The notes under the pieces were generated by a model. The model searched no databases. It had not been told where the DNA came from and was given only the letters and a program-made list of their open reading frames with translations. From Pseudoflavonifractor intestinihominis (lineage in GTDB: Bacteria; Bacillota; Clostridia; Oscillospirales; Oscillospiraceae), in NCBI RefSeq assembly GCF_040096055.1, contig NZ_JBBMFK010000001.1, forward strand, positions 62,001 to 126,000: a stretch of DNA of 64,000 nt, written 5' to 3'. Numbering within the stretch: the stretch's first letter is position 1; each line of letters begins with the position of its first letter. A program made the position numbers and the translations under genes. This document shows, piece after piece, positions 17,089-24,596 of this stretch.

Positions 17089-17487
17089 TCAGTTTCTCTC
17101 CTTTCTGGTGAAGCAGGAGATGATCTCGATGATCACGGTGACAAAGCACAGGATCATGATGGAGATGACGGGGAACAGGGTGCCCCGGGAGCCGTACATG
17201 GTGATGTTGTTGAGCCGGTCGGCCCAGACGGGGTAGCTGTTGAGGAAGAACAGGCCCACGCCGAAGGACACGCAGAACACAGCGGCCAGATTGAGCACCT
17301 GGGCCACCTTGTTGTCCATCAGGGCGTAGAGCACGGCGCACACCACGCCCAGGGCCAGGGCCAGGAACACCACCGTGTCGAAGTAGTCGTACACGGCGCC
17401 GTAGATGCAGAAGATGACCAGGGTCACCAGGTTCAATGCCGCGCTCAGGAGACTGGCCTTTGCGCTCAGACTCTTTACTTTACTCAT
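17089..17487 (-). CDS. Small four-helix membrane protein, unknown function
   Basis: 132 residues with four hydrophobic segments: about 12-34, 38-57, 62-82 and 103-125. The last is followed by a basic tail (TRKERN). No motif is recognised. It sits 5 bp after the GH3 gene and just before the lipoprotein gene, so the three are very likely one operon. A helper in membrane anchoring of the GH3 protein is a guess. Confidence 0.75.
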   Translation of the reverse strand: MSKVKSLSAKASLLSAALNLVTLVIFCIYGAVYDYFDTVVFLALALGVVCAVLYALMDNKVAQVLNLAAVFCVSFGVGLFFLNSYPVWADRLNNITMYGSRGTLFPVISIMILCFVTVIIEIISCFTRKERN

Positions 17488-17491
17488 AAAC

Positions 17492-20443
17492 TCAACCCTC
17501 CTGTACAGCGGTGCGCTTCTTGTCCTTGCAGATGGAGACCACGCAGATCACCGTGCACACCACAAAGCCCAGGGCGAACACGGCGGTGGCGGAGAGCATG
17601 GCGGTCTGCCACCAGGGCACCACGGTGACCACCACGCTGTTGCTGCTCAGGCCGTTGGCGGACACGGAGTTGACGGCCACGTAGATGTTGTGCTTGGTCA
17701 TCTGGCGCAGGCACTGGAGCATGTAGCCGTCGCCGGCGTCGATGAAGGACTGGATGGCCGCGGCGGTCTCGCCGGGGTCCAGGCAGAAGAAGGTGAGGCC
17801 CGCGTCGAACATCTCCTCGTAGTGGGTCTTGTAGAGGGAGCTCTTGGAGAAGCCGTCGGTGGTGATGTGGCCGGTGAAGCCCCACTCGTCCCGCAGCACG
17901 GTGGTCAGCAGGGCCTTGTCGGTGGCGGCGTAGATGACGCCCAGACGGTTGAAGGCGGTCATGACGCTCTGGGCGCCGCCCTCACAGAAGGCGCCCTCGC
18001 ACACCCGCAGGTAGATCTCACGGAGGGCCTGCTCGTTGGTGAAGGTGGCCAGGCTCTCCCGGTGGGACTCCTGGTCGTTGAGGACGAAGTGCTTCACGGC
18101 GTAGTTGACGCCGTTTTCCTGCATGGCAGCGGCCTCATAGGAGGTGACGATGTAGGACAGGTTGCCGTCCTCGGAGACGTACTGGTGGTTGCGGCCGCCG
18201 AAGGGGGTGCGGTGCAGGTTGCCGGCGCCGTACCACAGCTCGTTCAGGCCGCAGAAGGCGCACTCCAGGGCCAGGTAGCGGCCGCGGGAGGAGCACAGGT
18301 CGGTGTTCCAGGTGCGGGCGGTGGTGGGCTCGGACACCCAGGTCAGGGAGCTCTCGCCGGTGGCGGTCAGGGTGCCGGCGCCGCGGCAGTCGTCGGCGCG
18401 GGCCTGGGCGGGGATGCCCAGCCGGTCGATGCCGGCCACGCCGAAGGTGTCGGGCATGAGGGAGGCCATCTCTTCCACGGTGAACTGATCCAGGAAGGAA
18501 TTCCAGGTCTCGTCGTCGTCATAGTCCACCACGCGCATGTCGATGAAGGACAGGCCGTTCTCCGCGCCCTGGGTGAAGTCGGACACGGCGGGGGCGTCGG
18601 CGGGGGTCTCGTACCAGTCCAGATTCAGGTCCTCCATCATCTGGTCGGTGGCGTCCACCACCACGGGCTCAGCGGGGTAGGTGCCCTCCCAGTCGCTGCG
18701 GGAGAGGTAGGTGAAGTCGATGCCGTAGTAGTTCAGGTCGGCGTGGTCGAACTGGTTGGTGACCTCCACGCCGGTGAACCGGGACAGGTTGTAGGTCTCG
18801 GCGTCCAGCTCGGCCTGGTTCCAGGTGTAGGTCTTGTCGGCGTTGCCGTCGGCGGTCATGCCGTCGGCGGTGGTGTAGCCCTTGGCGGCCAGGACGTTGT
18901 TCAGGGCGTCATGGGCGTCGTCGCCGATGGACAGGTAGTAGTCGCCGGCGGAGAGGATGTAGCCCGCCGCGCCCTTGGTATCGTAGCTGGCCAGGAAGTA
19001 CCGCTCCACAGGCACGGTGACGGTCTCGCTGGCGCCGGGCTCCAGCACGTCGGTCTTGCCGAAGCCCACCAGCTGGATGGCGGCCTTCTCCACGCCGCTC
19101 TGCTTCTCATAGTCGCCGTAGGGGGTCTGGGCGTACACCTGGACCACGCTCTTGCCGGCCACAGAACCGGTGTTGGTCACCTGGACGGTCACCATGTAGT
19201 TGTCGCTGTCGGCGTCGAACTCCACGCCCTGGAGCACCTGGTCAAAGGTGGTGTAGCTCAGGCCGTGGCCGAAGGTGTAGGCCACCTCGTCGGCGTAGTT
19301 CCAGCCGCTGCCGGTGGAGGAGCCCGCCGCGCTGCCGGCGTTGCCGCTGCCCATGACCGCGTCCTCGTACCGGGTCTCGTAGTACTTGTAGCCCACGTAA
19401 ATGCCCTCGGCGTAGATGACGTAGTAGTCGATCTCGCGGCCGTCGTTGGTAGTGTCGGTGCAGGTGGCGTTGACCTCGTCCACGTTGCCCCACATCTGGG
19501 TGTTGTCGCCGGCGTAGGTGACGGCGGGGGCGGACAGGGAGTTGACCGCGTAGGTGTCCACGGTGTGGCCGGAGGGATTCACGTTGCCCGCGATCACGTT
19601 GGCCACGCCCTCAAAGCCCACGGCGCCCGGGTCGCCGCACAGCAGGCAGGCGTCCACGCCGTAGTCGGCCAGCCAGCCCAGCTCCATCATGGCCTCGGAG
19701 TTGATGACCACCACGATGGAGCCGAACACGCCGGCGTCCTTCTGGTCCTTCAGGTAGGACATGAGAGCCTCCTCATTGGTGCTCAGACCCAGCATGTGGT
19801 TGCCGTCGGTGCCGTAGAGGGCGTTGTCGTTGCTCTCGCCGCCCACTCGGGTCAGGACCACCAGGGCCGCGTCGTTGTAGCCGCTCTGCCAGGAGGACTC
19901 ATAGGCCTTCACATCGGAGATGGGGGCCTCGATGACCTCGGTGTTGGTGGTCTGACTCAGCTTGCTGTACACATTGTCCGCCAGGGTGGTGTTCACGTTC
20001 TCCGCGCCCAGGACCTTCTGCATGGCGGAGATGAAGGTCATGGTGGGGATGGAGGAGATGGAGGACGCGCTGGAGTTGGAGTTGTAGGAGCCGTTGCCGA
20101 AGATGGTGACCTGGCTGCCCGCTGCAAGAGGCAGAGCGGCGTTCTCGTTGCGGAGGAGGACGGTGCCCTCCTCGGCCTGGAGCACGTTTTCGGCCGCCAC
20201 GGCCATCTCCAGCTTGAGGGCGGACTGCTTGTTGGTGTAGTCCGTGCCGAACTCGCTGGTGTAGTAGTCGGTGTCCACCTCGGTGCCGTCGTCCACGGTG
20301 ATGATCTCGCTGGTGCTCACGTTGAGGGCGCTGTTGATGGCGCCGGCATACTCGAACATCAGGGTGGACGCCGAAATGGTCAGGAGCATGAGAAATGCCA
20401 TGACTGCGGCCAGGCCGCGTGTGATGGATGCCTTTCTTTTCAT
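17492..20443 (-). CDS. Membrane-anchored GH3 family glycosidase with inverted domain order
   Basis: 983 residues from the ATG at 20441-20443 after GGGAGG. Residues 1-35 are a signal or membrane anchor and the C-terminus has a membrane helix (WWQTAMLSATAVF onward) with a basic tail. The GH3 C-domain (ENVLQAEEGTVLLRNENAALPL) comes first, then a fibronectin-like part, then the (beta/alpha)8 domain with KHFVLNDQE and the nucleophile region GHITTDGFS. This reversed order is known from some Ruminococcus and Butyrivibrio beta-glucosidases. The substrate cannot be read; beta-glucosidase-like activity at the cell surface is likely. Confidence 0.85.
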   Translation of the reverse strand: MKRKASITRGLAAVMAFLMLLTISASTLMFEYAGAINSALNVSTSEIITVDDGTEVDTDYYTSEFGTDYTNKQSALKLEMAVAAENVLQAEEGTVLLRNENAALPLAAGSQVTIFGNGSYNSNSSASSISSIPTMTFISAMQKVLGAENVNTTLADNVYSKLSQTTNTEVIEAPISDVKAYESSWQSGYNDAALVVLTRVGGESNDNALYGTDGNHMLGLSTNEEALMSYLKDQKDAGVFGSIVVVINSEAMMELGWLADYGVDACLLCGDPGAVGFEGVANVIAGNVNPSGHTVDTYAVNSLSAPAVTYAGDNTQMWGNVDEVNATCTDTTNDGREIDYYVIYAEGIYVGYKYYETRYEDAVMGSGNAGSAAGSSTGSGWNYADEVAYTFGHGLSYTTFDQVLQGVEFDADSDNYMVTVQVTNTGSVAGKSVVQVYAQTPYGDYEKQSGVEKAAIQLVGFGKTDVLEPGASETVTVPVERYFLASYDTKGAAGYILSAGDYYLSIGDDAHDALNNVLAAKGYTTADGMTADGNADKTYTWNQAELDAETYNLSRFTGVEVTNQFDHADLNYYGIDFTYLSRSDWEGTYPAEPVVVDATDQMMEDLNLDWYETPADAPAVSDFTQGAENGLSFIDMRVVDYDDDETWNSFLDQFTVEEMASLMPDTFGVAGIDRLGIPAQARADDCRGAGTLTATGESSLTWVSEPTTARTWNTDLCSSRGRYLALECAFCGLNELWYGAGNLHRTPFGGRNHQYVSEDGNLSYIVTSYEAAAMQENGVNYAVKHFVLNDQESHRESLATFTNEQALREIYLRVCEGAFCEGGAQSVMTAFNRLGVIYAATDKALLTTVLRDEWGFTGHITTDGFSKSSLYKTHYEEMFDAGLTFFCLDPGETAAAIQSFIDAGDGYMLQCLRQMTKHNIYVAVNSVSANGLSSNSVVVTVVPWWQTAMLSATAVFALGFVVCTVICVVSICKDKKRTAVQEG

Positions 20444-20657
20444 AGTAACCTCCCAGATTCCGGAATTTTTGTCCGCCGCCGCCTGTGTGCGGCGGGGACG
20501 GGTGCCGCATGTTTTGCGGTGTTTCGCCTCCTTTCCCTCTGGCGCTGACGGATTGTGTCCGTGCACACTTCGTAGAGAAGTATATCAGCCTCAAGAGAAA
20601 AAATTTGGAATCCTCCGCAAACGGTCTCAATTTCCCCCGAAACGGCGCGGCGAAACC

Positions 20658-20693
20658 AAAAGCCCCCGGGCGGCACGGGGCCGCCCGGGGGCT
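20658..20693 (-). terminator. Terminator of the two-component system operon
   Basis: A 14-bp GC-rich stem (20680-20693 with 20661-20674) followed by TTTT on the minus strand, just after the histidine kinase gene. It separates that unit from the GH3 operon. Confidence 0.85.
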
Positions 20694-20705
20694 GGGAAGC
20701 AGGAT

Positions 20706-21974
20706 CTACTTGGAGGGGATGGGGATGGTCACCCGCAGCAGGAACAGGTTGCGCTCCGTGCTGATAAACAGCTGTCCGCCGTACTTTTTGGCGGTGTAGC
20801 GGATGCTCTTGATGCCGAAGCCGTGGTAGCCGTTGTCCTCCTTGGTGGTGACGGGCAGGCCGTCCTCAAAGGTGAGGGCCTGCTCGTAGTAGTTCTCGAA
20901 CTGGAAGAGCAGCAGCCCGCCTCTGGCCCACACAGACACCGCGATGACCCGTTTCTCCGGGTCGGCCAGCTGGATGACGCTCTCAATGGCGTTGTCCAGG
21001 GCGTTGCCGAAGATGGTGTAGATGTCCGTGCTGTCCAGGAAGGCGAGGGGGCGGCCGTCGGCCACGCAGGTCAGGTTGATCTGGTGGGCCTCGCAGTACA
21101 GGCTCTTCTCGGTGAGCACGGTGTCCAGCACCTCGTTGCCCGTCTCCAGGGTGGAGTCGTAGATGTGGATGGACTCCTCCAGCTCGGAGAGATACCGCTC
21201 CCGGTCGGCGCCGCCGCCGGGGCGCAGGGTGGAGAGCTGGTGCTTCAGGTCGTGGCACTTCCGGTTGATGATGTCGATGTTCTCCTTGGTGATGCGGTAC
21301 TGGTCCTTCTGCTGGCTGCGCAGGTACTGCTGGAGCACCACCTCCCGCTCCAGGCGCAGCTGGTTGACCTGGCTGACCTGGACCCACAGGAAGAACAGGC
21401 AGCAGAACATGGCGTACAGCCGGCAGATGAGCAGCAGGTCCGGATTACCGGCGGCGGCGGCCCGGCTGGCGGCCAGGCTGAGCACCAGCACCACCGCCAG
21501 GATGACCACCACCGAGAAGAGGACCCGGCGGGTGTCCAGGTGGTAGCGGGCGTCGCCGGCCAGCCTGCGGGCGAAGAGCAGATAAAAGGCCGCGCCCACC
21601 ACGACCGCCACCAGGAAGTAGCAGGGCCCCAGATCCTCCGCTCCGGGCTGGGGCCGGCCCAGGAGATAGTGGATCACGGTGTGGGTGAGGAACATGAAGT
21701 GCTGGGTGGCGTAGGCGCAGGCCATGCAGTAGAGGGCGTCGGTCAGGGAGATGTCGCAGCAGAAGAGCACATAGCACCCCGCCAACAGAAAGCCCACCGG
21801 GAACTGAAGGGAGGAGAGGGGCTGCAGGGCCACCGCCGCCACGCAGGCCAGAAAGCCCAGGCCCATCCGCCAGGGGGCGTGGCTGCGCTTTTTCAGGGGC
21901 CAGAAGAACAGCATGCAGCACAAGAGCAGCTCCATGGTGAACTTGGACCGGTCCAGAAAGTCCGCCAGAGGCAT
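20706..21974 (-). CDS. GHKL-type sensor histidine kinase (AgrC-like)
   Basis: 422 residues, starting in an ATGA overlap with the regulator stop. About six hydrophobic segments fill residues 15-205. They are followed by a coiled helix with the likely phospho-acceptor region NRKCHDLKHQL (near 243), an N box GNALDNAIES (near 325) and a G box YHGFGIKSI (near 392). This is the GHKL layout of AgrC/NatK-like kinases that pair with LytTR regulators. It senses an unknown signal at the membrane. Its gene lies directly upstream of the GH3 operon, a possible target. Confidence 0.88.
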   Translation of the reverse strand: MPLADFLDRSKFTMELLLCCMLFFWPLKKRSHAPWRMGLGFLACVAAVALQPLSSLQFPVGFLLAGCYVLFCCDISLTDALYCMACAYATQHFMFLTHTVIHYLLGRPQPGAEDLGPCYFLVAVVVGAAFYLLFARRLAGDARYHLDTRRVLFSVVVILAVVLVLSLAASRAAAAGNPDLLLICRLYAMFCCLFFLWVQVSQVNQLRLEREVVLQQYLRSQQKDQYRITKENIDIINRKCHDLKHQLSTLRPGGGADRERYLSELEESIHIYDSTLETGNEVLDTVLTEKSLYCEAHQINLTCVADGRPLAFLDSTDIYTIFGNALDNAIESVIQLADPEKRVIAVSVWARGGLLLFQFENYYEQALTFEDGLPVTTKEDNGYHGFGIKSIRYTAKKYGGQLFISTERNLFLLRVTIPIPSK

Positions 21975-22684
21975 CACCGTCCGCCACCTCCGTAGTAGGC
22001 CGCCACGGCGGCCAGGAATTCCTCCCGCCGCCGCCGGGAGATGAGCAGCTCGTCGCCGCCCACCACCACCGAATTGCCCTTGATCTCCGCCACATGGCGC
22101 AGGTTCACCAGGTAACCCTTGTTGCACCGGGCGAAATTGGCCCCGGACAGGGTCTCCTCCATGCCCGCCAGCGTGCCAGGCATGGTGTACACCCTGCCCT
22201 CGGTGTGGATCTGGAGCTGGTGGTCGATAACCTCGATGTAGGTGATCTCGTGGGTGGACAGCCGGAGCATGCCGTCCTCCGTGGGCACCAGCAGGCTCCG
22301 CTGCTCCCGGCTCTCCAGGGTGGCCACCGCCTTGTCCATCTTCAGGGCAAAGGCAAAGTAGCTCACCGGCTTGAGCACAAAGTCCAGGGCGCCCACCTCG
22401 TAGCCCTTGATGGCGTACTTGGCCATATTGGTGATAAAGATCATGATCACATCCGGGTCTACCGCCCGGATGCGGCCCGCGGCCGTCATGCCGTCCAGAT
22501 GGGGCATCTCGATGTCCAGCAGGAGCACGTCGTAGATGGGGGTGTAGCACTCCACCGCCTCGGCTCCGTCGGAATAGACCGTCACATCCACGGCGATCCC
22601 CGCCGCCTTCTCGTAGCGTTCCAGGTAGGAGCGGAGCAGCTCCACCGCCTTGGGGTCGTCCTCCACAATGGCAACGCGAATCAA
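21974..22684 (-). CDS. LytTR-family response regulator
   Basis: 236 residues from a TTG start placed 8 bp after GAGAGGAGG. The receiver domain has VAIVEDD (residues 4-10), the phospho-Asp in YDVLLLDIEMPHLDG and the conserved Lys in ALDFVLKPVSYFAF. The LytTR DNA-binding domain follows (STHEITYIEVIDHQLQIHT; NFARCNKGYLVNLRHVAEI). It is transcribed with the downstream kinase from the promoter at 22722-22750. Confidence 0.9.
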   Translation of the reverse strand: MIRVAIVEDDPKAVELLRSYLERYEKAAGIAVDVTVYSDGAEAVECYTPIYDVLLLDIEMPHLDGMTAAGRIRAVDPDVIMIFITNMAKYAIKGYEVGALDFVLKPVSYFAFALKMDKAVATLESREQRSLLVPTEDGMLRLSTHEITYIEVIDHQLQIHTEGRVYTMPGTLAGMEETLSGANFARCNKGYLVNLRHVAEIKGNSVVVGGDELLISRRRREEFLAAVAAYYGGGGR

Positions 22685-22721
22685 GATCAGCGCCTCCTCT
22701 CTCGTTGTATCCTCTGCCGAT

Positions 22722-22750
22722 ATTATAATATGGAAGAGAAAATAGCACAA
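22722..22750 (-). promoter_or_regulatory. Promoter of the LytTR/GHKL operon
   Basis: On the minus strand TTGTGC and TATAAT with a 17-bp spacer, about 40 bp before the TTG start. Confidence 0.75.
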
Positions 22751-22771
22751 GCGTACTTGAGAGAGGAGAAG

Positions 22772-22807
22772 AAAAACGCCCCGAAGGGTCGTCCTTCGGG
22801 GCGTTTC
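22772..22807. terminator. Terminator of the SLH protein gene
   Basis: A stem of about 14 bp with a GC-rich core and A/T flanks on both sides. It follows the SLH gene on the minus strand and can work in both directions. Confidence 0.85.
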
Positions 22808-22826
22808 GGAAACAAAATAGGGGAGA

Positions 22827-23447
22827 TCAGCCGGCGGCGGGGGTCATCAGCCGCACCAGGATCACGGCCAGCTCGGCCCGGGTGGTGTACCCCAGGGGGC
22901 TGAGGGTGCCGGCGCTGGTGCCGGTAATGAGTCCGGCGCCCACCGCGTGCTTCATGCCGTCCACCGCCCACTTGGACACCTTGTCCCCGTCGGGGTAGAG
23001 GCTGAGCACGCCCTGGGCCAGGGTGTGGCCTTTATAGTAGGTGTACCGGCTGAGGAACAGGGCCAGCTGCTCCCGGGTCACCAGGTCGTCGGCGCCGAAG
23101 CGGCCGTCGCTGTACCCGTCGGCGATCTGGGTCTCCCTGGCCCAGCGGGTGGCCTTGTCGCACCAGCTGCCCGCCGCCACGTCGGGGAAGCCGGTCTGGC
23201 TGGCGGGCTCGGGACAGCCCTCCAGACGCCACAGCACCGTGATGACCGTGGCCCGGGTCACATAGGCGTTGGGGGCGAAGGAGGTGGAATTGGTGCCGTT
23301 CATCAGGCCCTTGTCCGTCACGGTCTGCACCGCTTCGGCATACCAGGAGCCGTCCTTCACATCGGCATAGTCGGAAGCCCAGGCCAGGGGCGTGAGGCAC
23401 AGCGCCAGGCTCAGGGCGCACAGGGCGGAGAGAATTCTGCGTTTCAT
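22827..23447 (-). CDS. Secreted S-layer homology (SLH) domain protein
   Basis: 206 residues with a signal peptide (residues 1-24, ending PLAWAS) and then three SLH repeats that fill the whole mature protein. The first runs YADVKDGSWYAEAV to VTRATVITVLWRL, the second FPDVAAGSWCDKAT to VTREQLALFLSRY, and the third WAVDGMKHAVGAGLITG to TTRAELAVILVRL. SLH triplets bind secondary cell-wall polymer. With no other domain, this is a stand-alone SLH module, perhaps a small wall-coating protein. The ribosome site is weak. Confidence 0.85.
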   Translation of the reverse strand: MKRRILSALCALSLALCLTPLAWASDYADVKDGSWYAEAVQTVTDKGLMNGTNSTSFAPNAYVTRATVITVLWRLEGCPEPASQTGFPDVAAGSWCDKATRWARETQIADGYSDGRFGADDLVTREQLALFLSRYTYYKGHTLAQGVLSLYPDGDKVSKWAVDGMKHAVGAGLITGTSAGTLSPLGYTTRAELAVILVRLMTPAAG

Positions 23448-23551
23448 CGGGGTGGTACACCTGCTTCCATTAAAATCAGAGCAAGCATACCACATCAATT
23501 TTACAATTCTGTGAACAGCGGCGCATTTTGTCGGCGCGCCGTCGAGCGGGG

Positions 23552-23818
23552 CTACCGCAGGGCCCAGGGGAGCATGAGCAGCAGCCCGAAGCCGGGCGCG
23601 CCCAGCACGCCCAGCACCAGGGCGTTGAACAGGTTGACCCCCAGGGTCACGCCGATGAGCCCGCCCACCTTGCTCAGCAGCCACAGAATTGCCAGCCCCA
23701 CGCCGGTGCGGGCCACCAGGCGGACCAGGCCCCGGAGGGGCCTCTGAAGGGCGGCCATGGCCACCACCACAACCAGCCCGCCCAGGAGCCAGGGGAGCAT
23801 ATTCACCAGGGATTCCAC
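23552..23818 (-). CDS. BofA-like pro-sigma-K processing inhibitor family protein
   Basis: About 88 residues. I prefer the GTG at 23816-23818, 8 bp after AGAGG, to a GTG 9 bp upstream that abuts it. Two or three hydrophobic segments are followed by the conserved C-terminal motif VNLFNALVLGVLGAPGFGLLLML, seen in BofA proteins. In Bacillus, BofA controls SpoIVFB cleavage of pro-sigma-K during sporulation. The neighbouring DUF2508 gene (YaaL in Bacillus) strengthens the call, as the two are adjacent there too. Confidence 0.82.
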   Translation of the reverse strand: MESLVNMLPWLLGGLVVVVAMAALQRPLRGLVRLVARTGVGLAILWLLSKVGGLIGVTLGVNLFNALVLGVLGAPGFGLLLMLPWALR

Positions 23819-23873
23819 AGCGTTCACCTCTGCGCAAAGTCTGCCGGAACCCGGGCGGCGGGGCGGGGAGCCC

Positions 23874-24125
23874 CTATCTTCTCAGCGGTGCGCCGTCCAT
23901 CTCCTTGACCCGCCGGAGCAGGTAGGAGTAGCGGGCCTGGAGGGAGTTGATCTCAAACACGTAGGATTCGATCAGGTCCGGGTCCCGGGCCGAGTTGAAG
24001 CCGGAATAGGCCTGAGCGATGAGGGTGCGGGTGCGGGAGAGCCCCTCCAGCAGGGCGTCCCGCTCCTCCTCCCGGGGGGTGGGGTGCTTTTTGCAGAACG
24101 GCAGGGTCCTGGCGGATTGGGCCAT
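23874..24125 (-). CDS. DUF2508 (YaaL-like) protein
   Basis: 83 residues from the ATG at 24123-24125 after AGGAGG; upstream in-frame starts lack a ribosome site. The conserved part is DLIESYVFEINSLQARYSYLL near residues 50-70, characteristic of DUF2508 proteins. It is a small, helical, cytosolic protein of unknown function. In Bacillus it lies between recR and bofA; here recR is not present in the window. Confidence 0.85.
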   Translation of the reverse strand: MAQSARTLPFCKKHPTPREEERDALLEGLSRTRTLIAQAYSGFNSARDPDLIESYVFEINSLQARYSYLLRRVKEMDGAPLRR

Positions 24126-24463
24126 AAGACCGGCCTCCTTTCCGTATGGTGAGGTACTGGTGCATTGTATGTTCATTCTGGACAAATATGACAGGCTCTA
24201 TACCAAAAATAACCATACATACCGGGCGGCAGGGCGCACATACTACCCTCGGACAAGGCATAGCGCACCTCCTCTCTTTTTAAGCCGGTGCCCGGCAGGG
24301 CCCGCCCAATCGGGCGGACCCCTGCCCCACGGCGAAAGGCGAAAAGAGCAGGACGTGCCGGGGGGCGGCGGCCGCAAGACCGCCCCTCCCGCAGAAAAAG
24401 CAGCCCTGTCCCGCCCGGCGGAGGGGGAGACAAGGGCTCCTCCCCCCGGACGATGTCCCACCG
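24126..24463. other. Intergenic region without a recognised gene
   Basis: About 340 bp between the DUF2508 gene and an isolated plus-strand terminator. It holds several strong inverted repeats. One is a hairpin GGCAGGG..CCGCCC/GGGCGG..CCCTGCC around 24293-24327. I find no tRNA and no SRP or RNase P RNA signature. A plus-strand non-coding RNA ending at the terminator is possible but no clear promoter was found. Confidence 0.4.
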
Positions 24464-24501
24464 GGCCGGCGCCGTCTATAGGAGACGGTGCCGGCCTTTT
24501 T
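24464..24501 (+). terminator. Isolated plus-strand intrinsic terminator
   Basis: A 14-bp stem (one G-T pair) at 24464-24477/24483-24496, a 5-nt loop and TTTTT. No plus-strand gene lies upstream for several kilobases, and the downstream gene has its own promoter after it. Confidence 0.8.
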
Positions 24502-24529
24502 GCTCCCGGTCCGGTATACCGCCCTTTTC

Positions 24530-24559
24530 TTGACAGGAGGGGCAAATTAGAGATAAAAT
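24530..24559 (+). promoter_or_regulatory. Promoter of the topoisomerase B subunit gene
   Basis: TTGACA and TAAAAT with an 18-bp spacer, about 40 bp before the start codon. Confidence 0.8.
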
Positions 24560-24596
24560 AATATGATGTAAAACTGTGTAATGCGAGGAGAAAGCA

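Noticed and set aside
17405..20548. Very long plus-strand open frame (over 1,000 codons) opposite the GH3 gene
   Set aside because: Composition is a Gly/Val/His/Ala-rich antisense shadow caused by high GC; the minus-strand GH3 motifs are unmistakable. Other long antisense frames over relA, recJ, PBP2, mre and the surface genes were rejected for the same reason.
23953..24261. 102-codon minus-strand frame starting after a good AGGAGG site
   Set aside because: Most of it overlaps the DUF2508 gene out of frame and its later part is a typical frame-shadow; only a short leader peptide could be real and nothing supports one.
24126..24463. SRP RNA gene, often near recR/DUF2508/bofA in Firmicutes
   Set aside because: The conserved SRP core (GGAAGG followed by AGCAG) is absent on both strands.
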